The notes beneath the pieces were generated by a model. The model did no database searches. It saw nothing but the letters and a program-made list of their open reading frames with translations, and had not been told where the DNA came from. This document shows positions 37,001 to 46,361 of a stretch of DNA of 64,000 nucleotides, in pieces (within the stretch, counting starts at the first letter, position 1; each line of letters starts with the position of its first letter). Position numbers and translations under genes: made by a program. The DNA is from Escallonia rubra (Eukaryota; Streptophyta; Magnoliopsida; Escalloniales; Escalloniaceae): the NCBI GenBank assembly GCA_033065855.1, contig JAVXUO010000385.1, forward strand, positions 434,001 to 498,000, read 5' to 3'.

Positions 37001-38209
37001 ATCCCATTGTGTTCAACCTTCTTTCCTTGAACTGGTTCTATGGAGATCTGTACACAGAAGTATCTTCTGAGCATAAACAAGTTCAAACAAATGCATCCAA
37101 CTTAACCAACGTTATAACTGTGTTTCATGCAAAATACCTTGCCAGCGATGTTCTCTTGACTTTGGAAAAGTGGAACCATAGCTGTTTGACCATTTTCCTT
37201 CTTTAACGGCACCTATTAAAACATAAACATGACAACGTGTCATTAAGGAAGCCAAAAACTGATTGATACCGTGACTGCTATCAACCCATGGAAGTGAACC
37301 GGCGAAAAGTTCACTAGAGTCGATAATCAGACACAAAAGTGCCTAGCAACAAAAGGTAGTTAGCCCGTGCTAGTTTCTCAATCAGGGGTCTACAGTATCT
37401 CGTATTAATGACCGTGGCTGCTTAATAAAAAACTTCAACTTCTGTAGAATTCATTCATAGAGCACATATATCCTCGGTCATGACTCATGACTCCTTGCTA
37501 TTCACTGAAAGCGCATCACTTGCTATTCACTAGGAAGGGTAATCAGCAACACCCCCGCACACGATACATTATACTACTAGGAAGTAGACATCCATTTATT
37601 ATATATTTTCTGCAGATTCAATTCCTAGGGTACATAGATCCTCGTTCATTATTGCAATGCTCAAAAGCTTTCACTGAATAATTATCACTTATTATTCATT
37701 GAGAAGGGAAATCAGCACACTATTGCACGCGATGTTATAATTCTGCTCCACTCTATTGACCAATAGATATGCTATGTTCCAAGAAAGTAGATGACACTCA
37801 TTTATCATTGACCTCCCAAAAAAAAACTAATCTCTCAAGAGCCTTGACGCTGCACAAATTGTTCTTACCACTCGATTTCTAAGAAGAAGACAAGCAAGCA
37901 ACAACAAGTGCACAAGACAGAGTCTTTCCACTTCCATTTAGAACAGAGATCAGCAATTAACCTCCAAAAAATCCCCAATTCCTATATAGCCCCACGAATA
38001 GTTAACACCCAACAAACGTGAATTACAGCGCAGTACCTGCTTGCGAGTTTTCCCATCGGAAAACGTGATTGAGATGTTACAAGCCGGCTTGAAAGCTCCA
38101 ATAATGTAATTCTGCAAAGCATAAAAACAAATGCCAAATGATTCAGACCAGCAGTTTAACCTAAGGTAAAACTGTTATAATGATCTTCAGCTAATTTAAA
38201 TTTTACCAT
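31027..38209 (-). CDS. VPS26: VPS26 retromer subunit, eleven coding exons
   Basis: The predicted protein has 301 aa. Exons in transcript order are 38209-38207, 38111-38037, 37212-37138, 37047-36975, 35149-35105, 34900-34789, 33201-33135, 32584-32540, 32337-32282, 31918-31743 and 31205-31027. Every intron is GT-AG, all phases join, and the stop is TGA at 31027-31029. The first coding exon contributes only the ATG. The product shows NYIIGAFKPACNIS at the N-terminus, MYFDRGNFYDFTSLVREL, LKVTISRGYAG, and GESIPIRLFLSPYELTPT near the C-terminus, all hallmarks of VPS26. The protein has the arrestin-like fold and pairs with VPS35 and VPS29 on endosomes to recycle vacuolar sorting receptors (family knowledge). 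The last residues (RLADTS) differ from the usual RLKETS. Intron 6 contains a partial duplicate of exon 7. Confidence 0.97.
33163..33506 (-). repeat. 172-bp tandem duplication covering the 5' part of VPS26 exon 7
   Basis: Unit 1 is about 33163-33334 and unit 2 about 33335-33506. Each includes the acceptor (TTCAG) and the first part of exon 7 (VLKVTISRGYAG), then intron sequence with a CT-rich run. The genuine exon 7 is the one at 33201-33135, which continues to its donor. The duplicate further upstream keeps an acceptor but reads into the repeat junction with no exon 7 donor. Confidence 0.9.
33850..34075. repeat. Two ~125-bp direct repeats in VPS26 intron 6
   Basis: Both units contain TTTCTAGGAGAAGGGATT, GCTTACTTGATT and TCAGATGGTTTG in the same order. 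They are diverged by small indels. Confidence 0.75.
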
Positions 38210-38520
38210 TGCTGCTTACGATCAAACCCCAAATTCAAACACCTGCAGGTATTAAGAATCGAACTTTGAAGTTCAGATATTAGCTGAAAATGTAGGTGAT
38301 CAAAAACCCTAAGCTCGACCAATTCAAATGTCTGAACAGTCACAAAACAAGTTGATGCATATACATGTAAAGCTACAGAGAGTGCGTACGAGAGAGTGAA
38401 GGGCGAGCTGTGGATCCGGCGAGTGGGAGGCCGATCAGATTGATGATCGCGATCAAGAGAGAGAGAGAAATGTAGGAGAGAAACCCGAAGTCTAAACCCG
38501 AGCTCAATTTCTTATTTTAA
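38210..38520 (-). promoter_or_regulatory. 5' UTR of VPS26, probably with an intron
   Basis: Upstream of the ATG there is an acceptor-like TACCTGCAG (near 38250, minus strand) and a donor-like CTCTC|GTACGC (near 38388), suggesting a UTR intron. Further upstream is a GA/CT-rich leader (38455-38475). The promoter itself was not resolved. Confidence 0.4.
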
Positions 38521-39624
38521 CCATAATACAATTGTTAGGTTTGAAGACGCTTTAACCGAAACCCGTTCGCACCCTACTTCCTCCTCGAGGCGCGTGTGGT
38601 GGACTTTCTTGATTTTTTTAGCGTTCAAGGCACGAAAGGCTCAATTTGTGAAAGCGGAAGTGAAAGTGGGAGCGAGATCTTGATAATTTTGTTATACTGG
38701 CTTAAATCTCATGTTATGCACGGGAAGGAAGATAGTTAATAATGAAGTGGAGAAAGAAAATCATGGGGAAGATTATAGGTTAGAAGTTATTTTGTGACTA
38801 ATGAAAATTTAACATTTTTAACACAATTTTAAAATTGTAAGAATTTAAAAAAATATGATTAGAGATTTGGAAGGCATCAATGCCAACCAAATTCAAATAT
38901 ATATAGTATGATAGGTTTGACAGTGAGGTCGTGAGAGTGCAGTTCAAAATAGATGTGAGTAATAATTGAGAGCGAGAGCGTCGATCACTTTACAGGAATT
39001 AATTGACTTGAGATCATATATGACTTAGTCCACTTGGACTAAAATTACGAGAATGTTATTTGTTACTACAGAATCTTCGTCGTGTTTTTGGATGATAATG
39101 TTTAATAATTGTGAAATTGTTTTAAAAAAATCATTGATAAGAAATAAAATAAAAAAATGACCGCGAGGTCTTATAACTTATAAGGAGTGAATGACTCGAT
39201 ATCAAATATCTAAATTTAACTTATAAAATTGTGAATTCTTGAAACTATTTTAAAGACCACATGCCTTTCTTATATCGAAATATCATTCTCTTGTCATTTC
39301 AAGTCTCAATTAATATGCCTAGAATCTAATTCTTCTAACAAATAGACTTCTTCTACTTTTCATAAGTTACAATTAATTTATCGATGTCTCTTACATTTCT
39401 CATAAAATTTATCATTAAGAAATGGATATATCTATGTTATCATCCATAACCTCATACTTTGTATATATAAGGACATTCAAGACCTTGCTGACGATAATAT
39501 CATATGACATAAATTGAGTAATTATATATATTTTTTTAAATGGCCATTATAGTAGTTTCCTCTTAAGATATTTGAATTTCACTCTCGCTTAATGAATAAT
39601 TAGTTCTGCATTTTATGTTGGTCC
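38521..39624. other. Intergenic DNA upstream of VPS26
   Basis: No gene is seen. A diverged copy of the repeat at 29041-29220 lies at about 38755-38905. Confidence 0.4.
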
Positions 39625-39669
39625 AACAAGTCTGCACAAGAAACAACACATGGGCGTCTGAACTAGTCT

Positions 39670-40169
39670 TGTAACGACCCGGTCCACAGCCCCACCACAG
39701 GGCATTGCCTCCCTCAAAAGGGCTAGCCAAGTAGGTACTTATGAGTTCATAGGCAGGGTCTTATAAGGCCAATCGCAAACTTTCCCACAACCGATGTGGG
39801 ATATTACAATCTCCCCACCTAATTCCTTAGCGTCCTCGCTAAGGCTCGATCACAAATAGCCCAGAACATTCCTCTCTAGCCAATGTGGGATATACCTGAC
39901 TCACCCTTCGTTGCCCCAACCATCCTCTTGATGTGGGATATACCCGGGCTTGCCTTCGTTTCCCCCAACCATCGGCAACCCAACTGGATAGCCCAGCCCG
40001 AGCTTTCGAGAGTCGGCTCTGATACCATCTGTAACGACCCGATCCACGGCCCCACCACAGGGCATTGCCTCCCTCAAAAAGGGCTAGCCAAGTAGGTACT
40101 TATGAGTTCATAGGCAGGGTCTTATAAGGCCAATCGCAAACTTTCCCACAACCGATGTGGGATATTACA
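39670..40169 (-). mobile_element. TRIM (small LTR element without genes), whole-looking
   Basis: There are two nearly identical LTRs of about 139 bp (39670-39808 and 40030-40169), each from TGTAACGACC to GATATTACA. A perfect 5-bp target duplication AGTCT flanks it (39665-39669 and 40170-40174). Beside the right LTR the minus strand reads TGGTATCAGAGC, the usual primer-binding site matching initiator methionine tRNA. A purine-rich tract lies next to the left LTR. The element therefore runs on the minus strand. The interior is about 220 bp and non-coding. The near-identity of the LTRs points to a young insertion. Confidence 0.92.
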
Positions 40170-41403
40170 AGTCTTCTCTCTCCCAGCCTTCTCTCTAAAC
40201 ACCCAACTCCACAGAAGTCCATAGCCGCCCCACCGTGTTTCCGCGTGTGTGGGGCGGCAGCCACTCCGGCGTTTCAGCTATAGCTTCTTCTTTATGTCTA
40301 CTGTGGTGGTATGCTTTAAGAAGTGATCAGTTGGTGGCCGGCGGTACAAGCGGCGGGAAGACAGTGGCGGGGCGTCTCACCGGAATTTGAACGGAGATGG
40401 CAACATCAAGGTTTGTCTCTGATCTTGGTCGATATACATAGATCTCTGTAGATCTGCTCGATCGACGTATTTTCCAATTTTCGCCGGAGGGGGCCGAAAT
40501 CTTACCAGCGGCGACCGAATCTTCGCCAGAGCTTTTTGACCGTCATTTTGAATGCTCCTTCAGACTTTCAATTCCGTTTTTATCTGTTTCCTGTTCCTCA
40601 GTGGTGGAGGTTCGGGTTGTGGTCGGTTGGTTGGTCCTAGTAGTAGTAGGAGGGCTCGGGATAGAGGGGCTTAGCTGTGGTTCTGGGGTTGGTTCTTGGA
40701 GTCCATGGAGTCTTGGGAGAAGGTTGGGGGGATAGGGTATCGGAGGGGGGGTACAGGGTGAGTTTCTTTTGGGCTTGAAATGGGGGGGATTCGGGACCTG
40801 AGGAGGGGGAAGAGTTTTGCCTTTGGGTTTTGGGCAATCAGTTCTAGGCAGGTTTTTTTTTTTGGGAGGTGGGGGTGGGGGTCCGTTTTTAGGGCTCTTT
40901 TGTAGGTTCGAGTATCCTATGTGTCTACTTTGGTTAGCTTGGTAAGTTGTGGATGAGTTGTGGTTCCTCTGCCCTATATTACGACAATTTGTTTCAAATT
41001 TATTACGGGTTAGTTGAAGAATGGACATTGCGGTGTTGTAGATCCTGGGAGGTGTGATGGACTCTTTGTTCCCAACCTATTCTGGTCGCACCCAAAGGCC
41101 CATTACGGTCCCACTTTGCATGACACATCCGCACAAGCAACATACTTTTTCAACGCTCACAACCGGTCAAAGCATGCACGCTCAAGTAACGTGACCAAGC
41201 CTCATGACACTTCGACCGTCGCACTTCGCCCGTCGCCCAACGACGCGCCATGACACTTGCCCAAGGAAGTTGGCCTTGGCCTCCCCCTTGGGGTCGGCCT
41301 CGGCCTTCCCCGAAGGGTTGGCCTTTGGCCTCTATCCTTAGCACCTTCACTTCTCTTCAAGAGGCCTTGCATCCTTCGCGACGCCCTTCGCCCATCATCC
41401 GGA

Positions 41404-41591
41404 CATCAACCTCGCGACGTCCGTCGTGCATCACCTTACGGACGTCCGTACATCAACCTCGCGACGTCCGTCGTGCATCACCTTACGGACGTCCGTACAT
41501 CAACCTCGCGACGTCCGTCGTGCATCACCTTACGGACGTTCGTACATCAACCTCGCGACGTCCGTCCTGCAACAACCTCCCGTCGCCCGGA
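41404..41591. repeat. Four 47-bp tandem units (CGACGTCCGT-rich)
   Basis: Units start at 41404, 41451, 41498 and 41545 with CATCAACCTCGCGACGTCCG. They are nearly identical. A further ~28-bp array (GTCGCCCGGACACAACTCCG) follows at 41581-41715. All of it lies in the LTR U3. Confidence 0.95.
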
Positions 41592-41849
41592 CACAACTCC
41601 GTGACCCCCGTCGCCCGGACACAACTCCGCGACCCCCGTCTCCCGGGCACAACTCCGCGACCCCCGTCGCCCGGATACAACTCCGCGACCCCGTCGCCCA
41701 GACACAACTCCACGACGCTCATCATCCGTCGCCCGGACGTCGTCTCCGTGACCCCTGTCACCGACGTTCGGGCGTCACACTCCAACACTCCGCCGCGCCC
41801 ATGCGCCGCGCCGCTGATACAGCCGTGCCTCCAGGCTCTCTGTCACACT

Positions 41850-42080
41850 ACTGTGCCCCCGGCACCATAAGCACTTTGTCGCGCCCATGCGCCACCATTG
41901 ACACCAACGTGCCCCCGGCACCTTACGCACTCTGTCGCGCCCATGCGCCACCATTGACACAAACATGCCCCCGGCACCTTACGCACTCCGTCGCGCCCAT
42001 GCGCCGCGCCATTGACATAGACGTGCTCCCGGCACCTTACTCACTTCACCGCGCCCATGCGCCACAATCATGTCATCATG
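41850..42080. repeat. About four ~60-bp tandem units (CGCCCATGCGCC-rich)
   Basis: The words GCCCCCGGCACCTTACGCAC and CGCGCCCATGCGCCACCATT alternate three to four times with substitutions. It is part of the LTR U3 arrays. Confidence 0.8.
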
Positions 42081-42171
42081 CCCCCGGGCACCACACTCAT
42101 TCATCACACCACGCGCACCTTGCCTTGGTCATGGAACATGCTTCAACCCACTCTCTGGAGTGTACATCATC

Positions 42172-42847
42172 CGCGGGGATAGGCGACTCCTCCGGGACAC
42201 TATCTCTGCCAGGGAGCTCTTCAACCCCCCTTCCGCCAGGTAGACGGCTCCTCCGGGATGCTACCTCGGCCAGCCGGGTAGACGGCTCCTCCGGGATGCT
42301 ACCTTGACATGCTCCGAGTGCTCCGGCACAAGGACTCACCCGCGGGGATAGGCGACTCCTCCGGGACACTATCTCTGCCAGGGAGCTCTTCAACTCCCCT
42401 TCCGCCAGGTAGACGGCTCCTCCGGGATGCTACCTCGGCCAGTCGGGTAGACGGCTCCTCCGGGATGCTACCTTGACATGCTCCGAGTGCTCCGGCATAA
42501 GGACTCACCCGCGGGGATAGGCGACTCCTCCGGGACACTATCTCTGCCAGGGAGCTCTTCAACTCCCCTTCCGCCAGGTAGACGGCTCCTCCGGGATGCT
42601 ACCTCGGCCAGTCGGGTAGACGGCTCCTCCGGGATGCTACCTTGACATGCTCCGAGTGCTCCGGCATAAGGACTCACCCGCAGGGATAGGCGACTCCTCC
42701 GGGACACTATCTCTGCCAGGGAGCTCTTCAACTCCCCTTTCGCCAGGTAGACGGCTCCTCCGGGATGCTACCTTGGCCGGCCGGGTAGACGGCTCCTCCG
42801 GGATGCTACCTTGGCCTGCGGAATAGACGACTCCTCCGGGACACTAT
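42172..42847. repeat. Four 169-bp tandem units
   Basis: Units start at 42172, 42341, 42510 and 42679 with CGCGGGGATAGGCGACTCCT (the last with one change). Each contains two copies of GTAGACGGCTCCTCCGGGAT. The exact 169-bp period in all three intervals shows recent amplification. Confidence 0.95.
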
Positions 42848-43922
42848 CTCCGTCAGGGTGCCTGCGTGACTGGCCTACGTGCTCCGGCACTGGGGGCTTG
42901 CGTCGGCACCCCTAGGGACTATGACCCCCGGGTCACTCCGAGACGGGAGCAGGTCTTCGGAGGGCATCGCGCCTAGTTCACCTGGCAGTTGGGCGTCGGG
43001 TCTTCCCCACCGCTGCCAGGCCTGTGGGACTCCGCAAAGGCTTGGATTGGAGGCTAGATCAAGGGGGTTCTCTGGCCACACCGATGCGGTGGGAGCCAGT
43101 CTTTCCAGACAGACAGAGCGACGCTGTGAGGAGCAGGCCGGTTGAATATGCGATCCGACAGTCCGTGGAGCACCGGCATCTGTGGACCCCCTGGTGACGT
43201 GTCACTCCCGGGGAGCGCCACGTGTCGGTTAATGACATCATCATCTCAATCTCTATAAATAGAGGTCTTGAGAATTCATTTGAGAAAGAGATGAACAGTT
43301 GGACATTTTCAGAACATATTTTACTTTCTCACTCTAGAATCCTAGAGAGAGAAACATACAAGACCCTGACTTTGGACCTAAGCATCGGACTGTGACTGTC
43401 GTCGTATATTCATCCTGCGCTATCGCCTTCGCAGCACTGCCACCCTTAAGCTCTGTCTGGGAAGCCCTTGGTCTCTGCCCTTGTTCTACCCTTGCTGTGT
43501 CTCACATCAACATACTTGGAAGCTGACTCGGACTGCAGCCTTTGTGGCACCTCCACGTAAGTACGAACCCACTTTCCTTGGCATCACTCTTAAACAGTGT
43601 CCTCACCTTTGTGTCGTGCGGTTCCCGATTGTATGTGTTATTATTACCACTTATAGTTTGTTTTCATTTATATTCAGTTTAAACCTGTAAAATTTGCATG
43701 TTACTTTAAGTTGAGTTACAATGTAGGATATGTTCTGCTTTAATTCAATTGTAATATGTATAAATTTATTAGGTTTGTTGTTAGTGTCGGCCTTCATGGT
43801 CATGTATACTGAGTCACGGGAATATCGTGACCGATAATGTCTATAAGCTCTACAATAGAGAGACTATATATCTTTAAATTATCAATGCAATTCTCTTATT
43901 ATAAAAAAAAAAAACAAGTCTG

Positions 43923-44756
43923 ATAATATGATTCGACAAAAAAAAAAGGGTAAAAAATAATGGACACGCATAATATTTTTCATTAGCTTTTCTTTATTGG
44001 GCTTCACGACCTAATATGGTGTTTTTCCGGGGTATGTCGCCAGGTCTAGCCATCTAAGTATAAATAATTATGTGATTTAAAATGCAAAATATTGATCAAT
44101 GTGACTTTCGTTTTCTCCTTTGAATGTCTTGCAATACTCTTCATCTTCACGTTTTACACACTTTTATATAAGTTATTGTTGTTTGAAAATTATCTTTGAA
44201 CTATTATGCCCCAATAAAATCTAAAATTTAATCTCTTGCCATTAGTTGATAATTAAGTGTCAACACAACCTTTTGATTAAGGGCAACTCCACCTCTTTTA
44301 CGGTTCTACTTCTTTAAAATTTGAATCTTATAACATAGAGATAATTTTAATGGCTATCCATACCCTTACATAGGTATCCCACAAGGTATTGATAAATACT
44401 TGCCAAGCACATCCTACATTTTTACAAGAAAACCCACGTTCAGCCTTTGCTTAGAATAAGTTTATGACTTCACCTCTCATGTGTCATTCTATATACTATC
44501 ATTAGCTATTTAGACCATCTTTAATTGAAAATTACATGAATGAACGTTTACGTATTTGCCCTCAGTGTTAAATTAGAAAAAAACTTATGTACGCATTTAT
44601 TGTTGCCGAAAAGAAAAAAGCATGAATTAAATTGATTTTAATGGCATGAGCCATTTTTCTTAACTTTGGTATTGTATCTTTCTATAACAAAATTACATGT
44701 ATCACCATACCAGCGAGGGAATAAATGATTTGTCACTTGCTGGTAACAGGTAAAGG
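43923..44756. other. Intergenic DNA, no gene recognised
   Basis: AT-rich, with short frames only and no recognised repeat family. Confidence 0.4.
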
Positions 44757-45372
44757 GAGTTATAAAAGGAAGGTGGGTTTTGGGGTAAAACTTTTGTGGA
44801 TGGTGGGTTTGTTTTGAAAACTTAAGAAAATAGGAGGCAACTTTTAGAAATCTCTGAAAAAGGGGTCTCCTGGAAAAAATGGTTTTTTTTTTTTAAATCA
44901 TGACTTTTCATTTCCCAAATTAACCTCATCATGTTTGACCCACAATCCCCGCATACCATACTTTTGAAAATCGCAGTTTAAAACTGCGACTTTAAAGTAG
45001 AAATCGCGGTTTAAAACCACACTTTTAGTATATATATATATGTTTTCCATTTTAAATTACGCAAAAAATGAAAAAAAATAAAATTATGGTTCTAAACCAC
45101 GTTTTCTACTTAAAGTTGTGGTTCAAAACCGCGATTTGTAAAATGAGCTGTAATGTAAAGTGGCAAATCTGATTTTGAGGGAAGATGGGGGAGGGGTACT
45201 TTAGGTAGACAAAAGACGAGGAGTTGAAAAAATCCATTTTTTCTTAACCCCTTCCCTTGTTTAGAGATTTCTAAAAGTTGCCCTATTTTTTCTTAAGTTT
45301 TCAAAACAAACCCACCATCCCCAAAAGTTTTACCCCAAAACTCACTTTTTCCTAATTTTTCCTAAAAGGAAC
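44757..45372. mobile_element. Foldback MITE with ~90-bp inverted arms
   Basis: The left arm (about 44773-44862) and right arm (about 45262-45345) are near-perfect reverse complements, sharing TTTTGGGGTAAAACTTTT, GGTGGGTTTGTTTTGAAAAC and CAACTTTTAGAAATCTCT. A second inverted pair lies within (GTAGAAATCGCGGTTTAAAA around 44996 and its inverted relative around 45100-45140), so the whole element can fold. No target duplication was resolved. Confidence 0.8.
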
Positions 45373-45757
45373 GACACTAAAACATTCTAGGCAACAAAAG
45401 ATTGAAGTAATGGGATTAAAAGTGACCGACAATACTGTTGTTGTTTGGTCAATGTTATGTAATCAATTTTGTTTAACAAGGAAATTCCTAATACGAGTAT
45501 CAATTCTATAAAGTGATCATGTTTATGCAAGTAGATAATACATTTTCCCAGTTTGTTGATGGAGAAGTTACTGACCTATCATTGCAGCGGCTCCTGAAGA
45601 GTAAGCGTGTATTAAAAATACTAATACTAAAATAACATGTCTCTTAAATTAAATATGAGAAGGATTTTATGAAATAAGGTGACTAAAATCCTTATTTCAT
45701 AAAATCCTTGACATGTCTTGCAAGGTTCGCTGATCTTGTAAAATATTAAAAATTTAA

Positions 45758-46064
45758 GGCCCCGTACGTTTACCATATTCGTTTTCTGTTTTTAGCAATG
45801 ATGATGAAAAATATTCTTTTTTTGCGTACTTTTACCATTTTCTGTTTTCGTTTTGGATAAAATTACTCAAATAGTAACAAAAAACTGAAAACACCTAAAA
45901 AGGTGTTTTCAGCTGTTTTTCACTCAAACTTAACCCAATATAAGAAAAAATAGCTAAATTTTTTTTGTTGTGAAAATGATAAAAGTATAGGAACATGTTT
46001 TCAAACTGAATATGAAAATCGTGAAAATGAAAACAGAAAACAAATATAATAAGTGTACGGGGCC
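45758..46064. mobile_element. 307-bp MITE with GGCCCCGTAC ends
   Basis: The left end GGCCCCGTACGTTTACCATA and the reverse complement of the right end, GGCCCCGTACACTTATTATA, continue as inverted repeats for about 35 bp (both reach GTTTTCTGTTTT). The centre has a small palindrome (AACACCTAAAAAGGTGTT). No clear target duplication is visible. A related partial copy lies at the right edge of the window. Confidence 0.8.
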
Positions 46065-46361
46065 AACTAATCTTAACCCTTTTCAGTACTTTCACCACCA
46101 ATGGTTATTATGATTCTCGCGTAATCCTTTCATATTTTTTGTCGAAACTATCAGGTAATGAAAAATAATATACAAAATGTTGTTCAAGAAAATGCAAGAC
46201 TACAATATTAACAGTGGTTCCAAATTCTCCTTACCTTAAATAACAGATGGTCTCTACATCTTTTTCCGTCTCAATTCTGCACCTTCACTCAAACTTCTCG
46301 TCACAAATAACTTCTAATTGAAACCATTTCCTAGTTCATAGTAAACAACGACATCCATCTA

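Larger units (their letters stand above)
41067..43586 (+). mobile_element. Solo LTR, about 2.5 kb, with GC-rich tandem repeats
   Basis: It begins TGTTCCC and ends GGCATCA (TG...CA), flanked by a perfect 5-bp duplication CTCTT (41062-41066 and 43587-43591). Comparing its host element with the relative at 46742-47505 shows the same point uninterrupted, confirming the limits. A TATA-like CTCTATAAATAGAGG lies near 43251-43265, so the left 2.2 kb is the U3 part, filled with tandem arrays. There is no internal coding region, which fits a solo LTR left by recombination. The family is probably Ty3/gypsy, judged only by LTR length and style. Confidence 0.8.
39635..43912 (+). mobile_element. Poly(A)-tailed non-LTR-type insertion with two nested elements
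   Basis: It is flanked by the 10-bp direct repeat AACAAGTCTG (39625-39634 and 43913-43922). It ends in an A-run after TCAATGCAATTCTCTTATTA. It carries a TRIM (39670-40169) and a solo LTR (41067-43586). Without them it is about 1.26 kb, with no reverse transcriptase frame. Its 3' part and the part around the LTR insertion site match the element at 46742-47505 read on the opposite strand (for example TGCGGTTCCCG and GCATGTTACTTTAAGTTGAG), which shows they belong to one family. Confidence 0.75.

Noticed and set aside
39670-40169. Cassandra-type TRIM with 5S rRNA-like LTRs
   Set aside because: The LTRs are only ~139 bp and show no 5S promoter-like sequence, so another TRIM family is more likely.
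40543-41028. Minus-strand proline-rich frame of 161 aa
   Set aside because: It sits in the G-rich leader of the poly(A)-tailed element, on the opposite strand to its transcription, with no domain or start context.
41426-42307. Long plus-strand open frame (293 aa) rich in Arg, Pro and His
   Set aside because: It lies wholly in GC-rich tandem repeats of the solo LTR, several frames are open at once, and the protein is low-complexity. It is a by-product of base composition.
42172-42847. CRISPR-like regularly spaced repeats
   Set aside because: These are head-to-tail 169-bp tandem units without unique spacers, in a plant LTR.
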